Source: Roseburia sp.
GTDB taxonomy: Bacteria; Bacillota; Clostridia; Lachnospirales; Lachnospiraceae
Direction: 5' to 3'
Length of the DNA stretch: 64,000 nt
Assembly: GCA_022771695.1 (NCBI GenBank)
Contig: JALEKJ010000006.1
Coordinates: 1 to 64,000 of the forward strand
In this document: one piece after another, positions 51,416 through 60,168 of the stretch
How the letters are laid out: each line of letters begins with the position of its first letter
Position numbering within the stretch: position 1 is the first letter of the stretch
The notes under the pieces: generated by a model
What the model was told of the DNA's origin: nothing
Seen by the model: the letters and a program-made list of their open reading frames with translations, nothing else
Database searches by the model: none
Translations under genes and position numbers: made by a program

Positions 51416-51814
51416 ATGAATAAGATCAGTAACCAGTTTGCTTCGATTGAGCAGGTAACTGACCAGTATCTGAACCGGAAGAGCACGGAAGCGAGTTATT
51501 CCGAGAGCAGTATCTCCTTCGAGGAGATATTAAAACAGAAACAGGATGTTACTGGCAGCTCAGAGCTTAAGTTTTCCAAACATGCATCAATGCGCCTGAA
51601 TGACAGGCATATCAACCTGTCTCAGGAACAGAACGAGCGGTTGGAGAACGGCGTGTTAAAAGCAAGCGCGAAGGGCATAAATGAATCACTCGTTATCCTT
51701 GATTCTTTGGCATTCATTGTGAATGTTCCGAATCGAACAGTGGTGACAGCCATTGATCAGAGCGAATCAAACGATAACATTTTTACAAATATTGACGGTG
51801 CCGTTATTGTATAG
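51416..51814 (+). CDS. TIGR02530-family flagellar operon protein
   Basis: This 132-residue protein has the motif FSKHASMRLNDRHINLSQEQ at about 57-76 and AKGINESLVILDSLAFIVNVPNRTVVT (given in part), the signature of TIGR02530 proteins encoded between flgD and flgE in Bacilli and Clostridia. It lacks a signal peptide. Exact function is unknown; a role in hook assembly or export is inferred from position. GGAG precedes ATG 51416. Confidence 0.9.
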   Translation: MNKISNQFASIEQVTDQYLNRKSTEASYSESSISFEEILKQKQDVTGSSELKFSKHASMRLNDRHINLSQEQNERLENGVLKASAKGINESLVILDSLAFIVNVPNRTVVTAIDQSESNDNIFTNIDGAVIV

Positions 51815-51892
51815 CTGGACCTTACAAGGAAGCGAAGAATCCCTGACTGACAGAGGGGAGAATGGCACATAAGATTAGGAGGTCATTTCATT

Positions 51893-53554
51893 ATGATGAG
51901 ATCAATGTACTCTGCTGTGTCCGGTCTTAAGACACATCAGAACAAAATGGACGTTATTGGTAACAATATCGCCAATGTAAATACCGTAGCATTCAAATCT
52001 TCATCCGTTACATTCCAGGATATGTTATATCAGAATATGTCCGGAGCGTCCGGAGCAAATGCTACCACCGGAGTGGGTGGTGTCAATGCAAAACAGATTG
52101 GTCTTGGTGTTACCACCGGAGCAACCAACATCAGCATTACATCATCAGGAGCTGCTGAGACGACAGGCAATCCGTTTGATATTCGTCTTTCTGACAGCTC
52201 TACGACAAACTTCTTTATTGTAAACAACGGTTCTGAGAATTTATTTACCAGATCCGGTTCTTTCTATGTGGATGGTGCAGGTAACTTATGTATGACATCT
52301 ACCGGTTATACCGTAATGGGCTGGCAGGTAGACCCAACAACCGGAAATATTAAAAAGGATACTGTATCTGCACTTCGTATCATGCAGCCTGCAAATCTGA
52401 CATCCGCACCGGAGCCTACAACTGATGCAACAATGTCGGGGGTTATTGACAAGAATGATCCGGATGTTGTCAGTGATTCCGGTCTTGTGAAGAACTTGAA
52501 CTTCTATGATAAGCAGGGTTACGCATATACGGCAAGATTTGCGATTCGTAAGGTTGGGGATACCGATGCAGATGCCGGCAAGTTTACGGTAGAACTTGAA
52601 AGTATCTTAGACAGTAACGGAACAGCAATTTTCTCAGCAGATGAGAAACAGAACGCGGATATTGCAAAATTATTTGGTACAGAGAGCACGGTAGCGCGAA
52701 CATATCAGGTTGACACAGAGGCGGGATTTACAATTGACAATACGGTTTCACCGGCTGTTATTAAGGATTCCAATGGTTCCGTAATTACTTATAATGGTAC
52801 GGACGGCAAGTATCATGATGCGGCAGGTACGAATACATACACAGTGGCACAGGTGTTTGGAATGAGCCAGGATATGGCAGACAGAATTACGGCTGGTAAG
52901 GCTGCATATGCAGCTGCACCATCAGACGACGGAACAGCACTTGTTGTGAATGACACAGTTGTAACCAATTCTCTGAATTTCAGCCCTGCAGACGGTACAT
53001 TTGTCGGTGTAGGCGGTGCGAATGATGCAGTTACGTTGAATCTCGCTTCCTCCGGGCTGTTCCCGAATGGTAACTTTGAAGATATCACGATTGATTTCTC
53101 CGGTTGCCAGAATACAAATAACGGTGGTAAGTCAACGGTTACTATGGATACCGGTAATGTCAATGATGCAAGTCTTGGAAAAGGTAAGAAGTTAGGTGCT
53201 TTGATTGGTCTTTCCGTAAGCAACAACGGTGAAATTTACGGTACCTATGACAATGGCAACACCGAACTTTTGGGACAGATTGCAGTTGCACAGTTTGCGA
53301 ATGCGTCTGGTCTTGAGAAGGTGGGAGATAACTGTTATACCACAACCTTGAACTCCGGAGAATTTGATGGAATCGGTGTTGAGATTTCGGCAGACGGAAG
53401 CAAGATGACCTCTGGCGAGTTGGAAATGTCAAATGTTGACTTGTCACAGGAATTTACACAGATGATTACAACGCAGCGTGGTTTTCAGGCAAACTCCCGT
53501 GTTATTACGACATCAGATACATTACTCGAGGAGCTTGTTAACCTGAAACGCTAA
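51893..53554 (+). CDS. flgE: Flagellar hook protein FlgE
   Basis: This 553-residue hook subunit begins MMRSMYSAVSGLKTHQNKMD with the rod/hook motif NNIANVNTVAFK and ends with DLSQEFTQMITTQRGFQANSR and ITTSDTLLEELVNLKR, the classical C-terminal helix. A middle insertion (about 230-370, including a Gly/Asp/Thr-rich stretch) makes it longer than Bacillus FlgE and likely forms exposed outer domains. AGGAGG lies 10 nt upstream of the first of two ATGs. Confidence 0.96.
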   Translation: MMRSMYSAVSGLKTHQNKMDVIGNNIANVNTVAFKSSSVTFQDMLYQNMSGASGANATTGVGGVNAKQIGLGVTTGATNISITSSGAAETTGNPFDIRLSDSSTTNFFIVNNGSENLFTRSGSFYVDGAGNLCMTSTGYTVMGWQVDPTTGNIKKDTVSALRIMQPANLTSAPEPTTDATMSGVIDKNDPDVVSDSGLVKNLNFYDKQGYAYTARFAIRKVGDTDADAGKFTVELESILDSNGTAIFSADEKQNADIAKLFGTESTVARTYQVDTEAGFTIDNTVSPAVIKDSNGSVITYNGTDGKYHDAAGTNTYTVAQVFGMSQDMADRITAGKAAYAAAPSDDGTALVVNDTVVTNSLNFSPADGTFVGVGGANDAVTLNLASSGLFPNGNFEDITIDFSGCQNTNNGGKSTVTMDTGNVNDASLGKGKKLGALIGLSVSNNGEIYGTYDNGNTELLGQIAVAQFANASGLEKVGDNCYTTTLNSGEFDGIGVEISADGSKMTSGELEMSNVDLSQEFTQMITTQRGFQANSRVITTSDTLLEELVNLKR

Positions 53555-53597
53555 TTTCGTCGAATGATGTGAGCTTTTTGTAAAAAAATAGAATATA

Positions 53598-53629
53598 TGT
53601 AGTAAAATGTATTCACACATTCTACTACA
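53598..53629. repeat. Long imperfect hairpin downstream of flgE
   Basis: A 13-nt arm (53598-53610, starting TGTAGTA) pairs with 53617-53629 (ending CTACTACA) with only one mismatch, over a 6-nt loop. There is no T-tract. It overlaps the -35 of the promoter at 53612-53640, so it may be an operator rather than a terminator. Confidence 0.65.
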
Positions 53630-53640
53630 TGTGGTATACT
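53612..53640 (+). promoter_or_regulatory. Extended -10 promoter in the flgE-motA gap
   Basis: TTCACA (53612-53617), 17 bp, then TATACT (53635-53640) preceded by TGG, an extended -10. Transcription would begin about 53,647, inside the next hairpin's left arm, and run toward motA. Confidence 0.55.
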
Positions 53641-53642
53641 AA

Positions 53643-53692
53643 CCGTGTAACTTGGTCCTTTCGTACAGGGGTAAGGGCGCGAGTTACACGGT
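53643..53692 (+). other. 11-bp perfect stem in the flgE-motA leader
   Basis: ACCGTGTAACT (53642-53652) pairs with AGTTACACGGT (53682-53692), enclosing a 29-nt loop that contains GGTCC and AGGGGTAAGGG. It is followed by GTTTTG, a poor T-tract. It could be a structured RNA leader, a weak terminator or a regulator site. It does not match a riboswitch class I can recognise. Confidence 0.5.
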
Positions 53693-53760
53693 GTTTTGTA
53701 TCGAGTATATGCGAAAAATTGCAAAATGGTCGCTAAATGAGAGCCTTCAAAAAAGAAAAG

Positions 53761-53789
53761 TAGACAAATAATCCTAAATTTAGTAGAAT
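53761..53789 (+). promoter_or_regulatory. motA-proximal promoter with palindrome in the spacer
   Basis: TAGACA (53761-53766) and TAGAAT (53784-53789) are spaced 17 bp. The perfect palindrome CTAAATTTAG (53774-53783) fills the spacer up to the -10. Transcription would begin near 53,796, 80 bp before motA, giving the stator/export genes a transcription unit of their own. Confidence 0.6.
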
Positions 53790-53875
53790 TATACAAAGGG
53801 ATGTTATGACAACTAAGGCGATTTTGCATAGGTTTTGTAGAAACAATAGCAATACTATAATATCAAGGATGGTAG

Positions 53876-54679
53876 GTGGAAGAATTGGATATAGCTTCTT
53901 TAGCAGGGATGCTGCTCGGCGTCGCAATGTTTCTTTTCGGTGTATTCTCCAGTGGAGGTATTGCCGGTCTAAGCAGTATGTTTGATTTTGCTTCTATTAT
54001 TATTACGGTTGGCGGATCAATAGCTGGTACTTTGGAGTCGAACAAACTGCCGGACTTTATTAACGGTCTGAAAGCGATAAGCTTGATTTTCAAAAACGAA
54101 CAGCAGGATCCGGGAGAGACAATCAAGCATATTATCGAATTGTCTAATACTGCTCGTAAGGAAGGTCTGCTTGCTTTAGAGGAAGCAGCAAACGGGATAG
54201 AAGATGATTTCCTGAAAAAGGGTATCATGCTGGTGGTTGATGGTACAGACCCGGAATTGGTACGAGGAATTATGGAGACAGATCTTTCTTGTATTGAATC
54301 AAGACACAAGAAGACGATTGCTGTATGGGAAAAATGGGCAGAACTTGGTCCTGCCTGGGGTATGATTGGTACTTTGATTGGACTGATCTTAATGCTTAAA
54401 GATATGAATGATCCGTCTTCCATTGGACCGAAAATGGCGGTTGCGTTGGTTACTACATTGTATGGTTCTTTGGTTGCAAACTGGTTGTGTAACCCGGTTG
54501 CGGCAAAGCTTACCATTAACAACAATACCGAGATGATGTTGAAAGAAATCACAGTGGAAGGTATCCTGTCGATCCAGGCGGGAGAGAATCCTCGTGTTAT
54601 TGAAGAAAAATTAAAGTCATTCCTTGCTCCTTCTGCACGTAACAATGGATCGGAAGATAATGGCGGAGGTGAAGAATAG
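53876..54679 (+). CDS. motA: Flagellar stator protein MotA
   Basis: This 267-residue stator subunit has four membrane segments (about 5-25, 35-52, 150-172, 183-203), a large cytoplasmic loop with DLSCIESRHKKTIAVWEK and the conserved GPAWGMIGTLIGLILML segment with Pro/Gly-rich TM3. Start may be GTG 53876 or TTG 53885 (MDIASLAGM), the latter closer to family N-termini and well spaced from AGGTGG. It overlaps motB by one base. MotA-MotB form the ion-driven torque unit. Confidence 0.95.
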   Translation: MEELDIASLAGMLLGVAMFLFGVFSSGGIAGLSSMFDFASIIITVGGSIAGTLESNKLPDFINGLKAISLIFKNEQQDPGETIKHIIELSNTARKEGLLALEEAANGIEDDFLKKGIMLVVDGTDPELVRGIMETDLSCIESRHKKTIAVWEKWAELGPAWGMIGTLIGLILMLKDMNDPSSIGPKMAVALVTTLYGSLVANWLCNPVAAKLTINNNTEMMLKEITVEGILSIQAGENPRVIEEKLKSFLAPSARNNGSEDNGGGEE

Positions 54680-55488
54680 TGGCAAGAAAAAAAAAGCAAG
54701 ACGCGCCAAAGGGTTCGCCGGCATGGATGAATACCTTCGCGGATTTGATGAACCTGCTGCTTTGTTTCTTCGTGTTGTTGTTCTCCATGTCTACGGTGGA
54801 TGCAGAGAAGTTTGAGAAGGTGATTGCTTCTTTGCGGAGCACATTTAGTGTGTTGCCAAGTGGTGGTGCTTCCATTGGAGATGGAGAGATGATATCCTCG
54901 GGCGTCAGCCAACTAGAGATGTTTGACATCTATTATGATGAGATGGCAAACGCAGAGTCGGAGGGAGACGCAGAGGAAGAAACCGATGTTGTGGAGGCGT
55001 ATGAAGAACAGGCACTGTCAGAGTCTGAGAAGATGGCAGAACAGATTGAAGCAGCCATCGAGCGATATGGCATACAGGATCAGGTGGAAGTGGATTTCAA
55101 TGCAGAGTACGTTTTACTGAATATGAATGGCGCATTGCTTTTTGATTCCGGCAAGTCAGAGCTTCGTTCGGAGGCGTACCCATTGATTGATAAGCTTGGT
55201 AAGATTATTTCAAATTATGATCAGCATATTATCGAAGTGGAAGGTCATACGGACAATGTTCCGATACATTCTGCGAAGTATGCAGATAACAATGTACTTT
55301 CAATGTTTCGAGCTCTGACGGTAGCAGATTATCTACGTGAAATCACAACGATTGATCCGGGACACATCAAGTCTTCCGGAAGAGGAGAGTATGTTCCGAT
55401 AGCAGATAATACGACACCGGAGGGCAGAGCGCGAAACAGACGCGTTGAAATAAAGATTTATAATTCTTATAACTCAGACTTGAATTGA
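54679..55488 (+). CDS. motB: Flagellar stator protein MotB
   Basis: This 269-residue protein has one transmembrane helix at about 20-42 (ADLMNLLLCFFVLLFSMS) with the ion-carrying Asp near its start, a plug/linker with acidic residues (about 60-130) and a C-terminal OmpA-like peptidoglycan-binding domain (IIEVEGHTDNVPIHS, SSGRGEYVPIADN, GRARNRRVEI). GTG 54679 shares a base with the motA stop. Ion type (H+ or Na+) cannot be read from this sequence alone. Confidence 0.95.
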   Translation: MARKKKQDAPKGSPAWMNTFADLMNLLLCFFVLLFSMSTVDAEKFEKVIASLRSTFSVLPSGGASIGDGEMISSGVSQLEMFDIYYDEMANAESEGDAEEETDVVEAYEEQALSESEKMAEQIEAAIERYGIQDQVEVDFNAEYVLLNMNGALLFDSGKSELRSEAYPLIDKLGKIISNYDQHIIEVEGHTDNVPIHSAKYADNNVLSMFRALTVADYLREITTIDPGHIKSSGRGEYVPIADNTTPEGRARNRRVEIKIYNSYNSDLN

Positions 55489-55504
55489 GTGGGAAGGGTA
55501 GCAT

Positions 55505-56029
55505 ATGAAAAAAAATCTTATGAGTGTAATCATCATGGCATTGGTTTTGGCGAATCTTATTCTGACAGCGATTCTTGCCTTTACCATTATTCCGCAGACA
55601 AAGAAGTCAAATGAGCTGATTGATCAGGTATGTTCCGCAATTAATATTGAACTCGAAGGTGGACAGAACAAGGATGCATCGGCAGTGCCAATCGAGGATA
55701 TCGAGGTATATAACATCACAGACAGCTTTACTGTAAATCTTGCATCGAACGGAGATGGCAAAAAGCACTATGCGATTTTCTCAGTAGGTTTATCCATGAA
55801 TACAAAGAGCGAAGGATATAAGACTTACGGTGGTGCAGAGGGCTTGACAGAAAAAGAAACAATTATCCGCAGCGAGATTAATTCAATCGTCAGCGCTTAT
55901 ACAGTGGATGAGTTTGAAGCGGATGCACAAAAGGCTGTTAAGAAAGAAATCTTAGAGGCGATGCAGGATATGTTTGGTGGAACAGACTTCATCGTAGGTG
56001 TTAATTTCTCAAGCGTAACATCAGAGTAG
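55505..56029 (+). CDS. fliL: Flagellar basal body-associated protein FliL
   Basis: This 174-residue single-pass protein has an N-terminal TM (about 8-30, VIIMALVLANLILTAILAF) and a periplasmic/extracellular domain with the FliL features ITDSFTVNLASNGDGKKHYAIFSVG (in part) and final FGGTDFIVGVNFSSVTSE. FliL surrounds MotB and supports stator function. It follows motB by 16 bp. Confidence 0.92.
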   Translation: MKKNLMSVIIMALVLANLILTAILAFTIIPQTKKSNELIDQVCSAINIELEGGQNKDASAVPIEDIEVYNITDSFTVNLASNGDGKKHYAIFSVGLSMNTKSEGYKTYGGAEGLTEKETIIRSEINSIVSAYTVDEFEADAQKAVKKEILEAMQDMFGGTDFIVGVNFSSVTSE

Positions 56030-56061
56030 CACTGAAATAACTATTTAGGTGGTGAGAGAGA

Positions 56062-57042
56062 ATGGGTGAAGTCTTATCTCAAAATGAGATAGATAGTTTG
56101 CTCAAAGCATTAAGCAGCGGTGAACTAGATGTAGATGAAATTAAAGATAATAATGAAAAACAGGTCAAGAACTATGATTTTGCCCGTCCGGTTAAATTCT
56201 CTAAAGAGCATCTGCGTACCTTAGAGATTATCTTTGAACATTACGGCAGGCTTTTGTCAACGAATTTACCGGTATATTTACGAAAAACGGTTCAGGTAGA
56301 GGTGATGAGTTCCGAAACGGTAACATACTCAGAGTTCTCGAATGCCTTATCTAATCCGGTACTGCTTGGAATTGTGAATTTCGCTCCTCTTCGCGGAAAT
56401 ATTATTATTGAAATTGCGGAGAATGTCGGTTATACGATTGTAGATCGTATGCTTGGCGGGGCAGGGGCTCCACTTGATAAAGTGAGGGAGTTCTCAGAGA
56501 TAGAGTTGCTGATTCTTGAGCGAATTTTTAATGTTTGTGTGAATCTGCTCACGGAACCATGGGCAAGTGTATGCGAGATTATGGCGCGTTTAGAGCGAAT
56601 TGAGACGAACTCCCAGTTCGCACAGATTATATCTCCGACAGAGATGATTGCGCTTGTGACATTGAATATTAAGATTGGCGAGGTAGAGGGATTGATTAAT
56701 ATCTGTCTGCCGTACATGACCCTAGAACCGGTTATGGACAATCTGAATACGAAAAACTGGTATGCAAGCCTACAGGAGAAGGATCAACAGCAGTATAGTG
56801 ATACGATTGAAGCTGTTATTTCAAGAGCACCGATGCCTCTAAAGGCAGTACTCGGTAAAAGTACTATATCGGTGAATGATTTCTTGGGTTTGCAGAGAGG
56901 TGATATTATTCGCTTGGATACCAAGGTGGATCAGGAACTGAATGTTTATGTTGGAAACATTAAAAAGTTTACTGCTCTGCCGGGTGCAGCCGGTGATAAT
57001 TATGCAATAAGAATTACATCAGTAATCAGGGAGGAGCAGTAA
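56062..57042 (+). CDS. fliM: Flagellar motor switch protein FliM
   Basis: This 326-residue C-ring protein begins with the CheY-P-binding peptide LSQNEIDSLLKAL, followed by the CheC-like middle domain (about 40-230, LRTLEIIFEHYGRLLSTNL; GGAGAPLDKVREFSEIELL) and the C-terminal SpoA domain (about 245-326, FLGLQRGDIIRLDTKVDQEL). It ends with one base before the fliY start. ATG 56062 follows GGTGGTGAG. Confidence 0.97.
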   Translation: MGEVLSQNEIDSLLKALSSGELDVDEIKDNNEKQVKNYDFARPVKFSKEHLRTLEIIFEHYGRLLSTNLPVYLRKTVQVEVMSSETVTYSEFSNALSNPVLLGIVNFAPLRGNIIIEIAENVGYTIVDRMLGGAGAPLDKVREFSEIELLILERIFNVCVNLLTEPWASVCEIMARLERIETNSQFAQIISPTEMIALVTLNIKIGEVEGLINICLPYMTLEPVMDNLNTKNWYASLQEKDQQQYSDTIEAVISRAPMPLKAVLGKSTISVNDFLGLQRGDIIRLDTKVDQELNVYVGNIKKFTALPGAAGDNYAIRITSVIREEQ

Positions 57043-57043
57043 G

Positions 57044-58186
57044 ATGGATGGAGTTATGTCGCAAGAAGAAATCAATGCATTACTGAATAGTCCCGCGGCC
57101 TCTGGCGAGGAAGGTCGCCAGGAGGTACTGACAGACAAAGAAATAGATGCGATTGGTGAAATTGGTAACATTAGTATGGGAACGGCGGCAACAACGCTGT
57201 TTTCACTGGTAAATCGTAAAGTAGAGATTTCTACTCCAAGAGTTTCCTATGCAAACTGGAGCGATGTCTGCGAGGCGTACGAGAGACCATGTGTATTTAT
57301 CCGAATCGGATATACGGTCGGACTGGATGGAAGTAACATTCTTGTATTGAAGGAAAACGATGTTAAGATTATCACAGACTTGATGATGGGTGGAGACGGA
57401 ACAAATACGGACGGTGAGTTAGGTGAATTGCATTTAAGTGCAATCAGCGAAGCGATGAACCAGATGATGGGTTCCGCAGCAACATCGATGTCCTCCATGC
57501 TAAATAAGGTGATTGATATCAGCCCGCCACAGGCGGATTTGATTGACTTACAGCAGACAATTGATGAGAGTGAAATTGATGAATTCCTTGCAAGTGAATT
57601 TGTGAAGATTTCGTTCCGCTTGGAAATCGGAGATCTTATTGATAGTGATATCATGCAGTTGTATCCGATATCCTTTGCAAAAGAGATGTGTGCAAGTGTT
57701 ACACAGAGTATGGAAGAAGATGCAAATGATACTGCGGGTAATACATCTACACCTGCACCGGAATCAACGGTAGCACCTCAGACAGCAACGCCTCAGCCAG
57801 CAGCATCTCAGATGTCAGCCCCTCAAATGGGAGGACCGATGATGGGAGGACCGATGATGGGGCAGGATATGTCACAAATGTATGGACAACAGGTGAATGT
57901 CCAACCGGCGCAATTTCAGCCGTTTACAGGAAATGTTCCAGTTGGATATGGACCGGAAAATATCGATTTAATTATGGATGTACCTCTTGAGGTAACCGTT
58001 GAGTTGGGTAGAACATCAAAATCAATTAAAGAGATTCTTGATTTTACCCCTGGAACTATTATAGAATTGAATCGTATCGCCGGAGAACCGATAGATGTTC
58101 TGGTAAATGGTAAATATGTTGCCAAGGGTGAAGTCGTTATTATCGAAGAAAGCTATGGTATTCGTATTACCGATATCATAAAATAA
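57044..58186 (+). CDS. fliY: Flagellar motor switch phosphatase FliY
   Basis: This 380-residue FliY (CheC-FliN fusion type) has an N-terminal CheY-binding peptide (MSQEEINALLNS) and a CheC-like phosphatase domain with two active-site helices (EIDAIGEIGNISMGTAA and LSAISEAMNQMMGSAA, both with E-x-x-N). A Pro/Gln/Met-rich linker (about 230-295) with repeats of GGPMMG and a C-terminal FliN/SpoA domain (about 300-380) follow. It dephosphorylates CheY-P and completes the C ring. cheY follows directly. Confidence 0.96.
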   Translation: MDGVMSQEEINALLNSPAASGEEGRQEVLTDKEIDAIGEIGNISMGTAATTLFSLVNRKVEISTPRVSYANWSDVCEAYERPCVFIRIGYTVGLDGSNILVLKENDVKIITDLMMGGDGTNTDGELGELHLSAISEAMNQMMGSAATSMSSMLNKVIDISPPQADLIDLQQTIDESEIDEFLASEFVKISFRLEIGDLIDSDIMQLYPISFAKEMCASVTQSMEEDANDTAGNTSTPAPESTVAPQTATPQPAASQMSAPQMGGPMMGGPMMGQDMSQMYGQQVNVQPAQFQPFTGNVPVGYGPENIDLIMDVPLEVTVELGRTSKSIKEILDFTPGTIIELNRIAGEPIDVLVNGKYVAKGEVVIIEESYGIRITDIIK

Positions 58187-58225
58187 CACTATTTAAGAAA
58201 ACACATATGAACAGGAGAGATTATT

Positions 58226-58585
58226 ATGGCAAAGATTATGATTTGCGATGATGCAGCGTTTATGAGAATGATGATTAAGGATATCTTAACCAAAAATGGT
58301 TATGAAATCGCTGCAGAAGCTGAAAACGGAGCAGTAGCAGTTGAAAAGTACCCAGAAGCACAGCCGGACTTAGTACTTATGGATATTACTATGCCGGATA
58401 TGGATGGAATTCAGGCATTGAAGAAAATCAAAGAGATTGATGCAAATGCAAATGTTATCATGTGTTCTGCGATGGGACAGCAGGCGATGGTTATTGAGGC
58501 AATTCAGTCCGGAGCAAAAGACTTTATCGTAAAACCATTCCAGGCAGAGCGTGTATTAGAAGCTGTGAAAAAAGTAGTGGGTTAA
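58226..58585 (+). CDS. cheY: Chemotaxis response regulator CheY
   Basis: This 119-residue single-domain receiver shows acidic pair DD in ICDDAAFMR, phospho-acceptor Asp in LVLMDITMPDMDG, Ser/Thr in IMCSAMGQQ and Lys in FIVKPFQ. It lies between fliY and fliO as in Bacillus. Phosphorylated CheY binds FliM and FliY to set rotation bias. GGAGAG precedes ATG 58226. Confidence 0.97.
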   Translation: MAKIMICDDAAFMRMMIKDILTKNGYEIAAEAENGAVAVEKYPEAQPDLVLMDITMPDMDGIQALKKIKEIDANANVIMCSAMGQQAMVIEAIQSGAKDFIVKPFQAERVLEAVKKVVG

Positions 58586-58586
58586 T

Positions 58587-58988
58587 ATGATTTTACTCAG
58601 TTCTTCTTTTGAAAGCTTTATACAGCTTGTGGGCGTACTTATTATATTTTTATTCGTGTTGGTTATCACTTATTTCACAACAAAATGGATTGGTGGTTAT
58701 CAGAGGCTACAAATGTCCGGACACAGTTTTCAGGTTTTGGATACGATTCGGATTGCAAACAATAAGTATGTCCAGATTTTAAAACTGGGAGATGTCTATC
58801 TTGTTATAGCGGTTGGAAAGGATGAGGTCACGATGCTGGCAAAGCTGACAGAGGATGAAATCGGTCTGACCGAAGAGCAGATAACGGATTATAGGAAGCC
58901 GAAGACTGCGCGTATGACAGGAACACAGGAGTCTTTTCAAGAAACATTAGAGAAAATTAGGGAACGTTTTTCGAAAAAGCAGGATTAG
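58587..58988 (+). CDS. fliO: Flagellar biosynthetic protein FliO
   Basis: This 133-residue protein has one transmembrane helix at about 8-32 (FIQLVGVLIIFLFVLVITYF) and the cytosolic FliO signature VLDTIRIANNKYVQILKLGDVYLVIAVG (in part), with a basic C-terminal tail. FliO helps assemble the FliP pore. It starts one base after cheY and ends 3 bp before fliP. Confidence 0.9.
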   Translation: MILLSSSFESFIQLVGVLIIFLFVLVITYFTTKWIGGYQRLQMSGHSFQVLDTIRIANNKYVQILKLGDVYLVIAVGKDEVTMLAKLTEDEIGLTEEQITDYRKPKTARMTGTQESFQETLEKIRERFSKKQD

Positions 58989-58991
58989 ATT

Positions 58992-59858
58992 ATGACGATA
59001 TTTAAAAGATCATATTGTGCTTTGTCACTCATAGCTGCGGTAATAGTATTTATTGCCGCTATGACTTTATTTGTCGGAAAACCAACGACCGTATTTGCAT
59101 CGGAGAACAATTCAGATATGATTACCGGATTGAGCGAGGAGACAGATGATGTTACGGTAGATGCAAAAAGTGACAGTACGAATGGGTTATCAATTACATA
59201 CAATAACGATACGGGTTCCCTATCAACACCGGTAAAGGCGTTTTTGGTGCTTACAATTATAGCTTTGGCACCTTCTATTTTGATAATGCTGACATCGTAT
59301 ACGCGAATCATCATAGTACTTCATTTTATACGTACTGCGATAGGAACGCAATCTTCACCTCCAAATCAGGTGTTAATCGGTCTGGCATTATTTTTGACAT
59401 TCTTTATTATGTGGCCTACGTTTCAAGAAGTTAATGAGAATGCGATTCAGCCGCTGGACAATGGGGATATCACGATAGAGCAGGCGCTTGAAGCCGCGGG
59501 CGGTCCATTGCGTGATTTCATGTATGGTCAGACGCAGGAGAAGGATTTACATCTGTTTATGGATATTGACGGACAGGAATATCCGAAGGAGATGACGCTG
59601 GAAGCATATTATGAAGTGCCGTTCACAACGGTAGTACCGGCATTTATCATCAGTGAATTGCGATATGCATTTATTATGGGATTTTTGATTTATATTCCGT
59701 TTATTGTAATTGATATGGTTGTAGCATCGGTGCTTATGTCAATGGGTATGATGATGTTGCCGCCAACTACGATATCCCTTCCGTTTAAGATTTTATTGTT
59801 CATCATGGCTGATGGATGGAATCTTGTGATAGGAAGCGTGGTAAAGACGTTCTATTGA
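58992..59858 (+). CDS. fliP: Flagellar biosynthetic protein FliP
   Basis: This 288-residue export gate subunit has a cleavable signal-like N-terminus (about 8-36), a short extracellular Asp/Ser-rich stretch and four transmembrane helices. Family motifs are SILIMLTSYTRIIIVLHFIR (20 residues), ALFLTFFIMWPTF, FIISELRYAFIMGFLIYIPF and MMMLPPTTISLPFKILLF. Five FliP subunits form the pore with FliQ and FliR. Confidence 0.96.
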   Translation: MTIFKRSYCALSLIAAVIVFIAAMTLFVGKPTTVFASENNSDMITGLSEETDDVTVDAKSDSTNGLSITYNNDTGSLSTPVKAFLVLTIIALAPSILIMLTSYTRIIIVLHFIRTAIGTQSSPPNQVLIGLALFLTFFIMWPTFQEVNENAIQPLDNGDITIEQALEAAGGPLRDFMYGQTQEKDLHLFMDIDGQEYPKEMTLEAYYEVPFTTVVPAFIISELRYAFIMGFLIYIPFIVIDMVVASVLMSMGMMMLPPTTISLPFKILLFIMADGWNLVIGSVVKTFY

Positions 59859-59890
59859 CGGATGGATGTGTTAGGACAGGAGTGAGATAG

Positions 59891-60160
59891 ATGACAGAAG
59901 GACAGGTTTTAGACATTGCGAGAGAGGCATTATATACGATTATTGTCTGTGCAGCACCATTGTTATTAATTTCGCTGGTGGTAGGATTGATTATCAGTAT
60001 TTTTCAGACGGTCACATCCATTCAGGAGCAGACGCTTACATTCGTGCCCAAGATTATCTGTGTATTTATCGGAATCATGATATTTGGCTCTTGGATTATA
60101 AATAATTTGACGGAGTTTATCAACAGACTCTGGTCAGATTTCAGTATTTATCTCGGTTAG
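59891..60160 (+). CDS. fliQ: Flagellar biosynthetic protein FliQ
   Basis: This 89-residue export gate protein with two transmembrane helices shows the conserved LLISLVVGLIISIFQTVTSI and QEQTLTFVPKIICVF segments. Four copies wrap the FliP-FliR pore. GGAGTGAG precedes ATG 59891, and fliR starts 8 bp later. Confidence 0.95.
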   Translation: MTEGQVLDIAREALYTIIVCAAPLLLISLVVGLIISIFQTVTSIQEQTLTFVPKIICVFIGIMIFGSWIINNLTEFINRLWSDFSIYLG

Positions 60161-60168
60161 GATGAGGC

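Noticed and set aside
53642-53692. Cyclic di-GMP riboswitch in the flgE-motA gap
   Set aside because: The stem encloses no recognisable conserved core of either known class. The structure is reported only as an unassigned hairpin.
53863-54912. 349-codon minus-strand frame opposite motA/motB
   Set aside because: Long only because the opposite strand has few stops in this frame. It covers two unambiguous stator genes.
57780-57870. Tandem repeat or CRISPR-like array
   Set aside because: The short repeats are codons for the GGPMMG linker of FliY. No spacer-repeat periodicity is present anywhere in the window.
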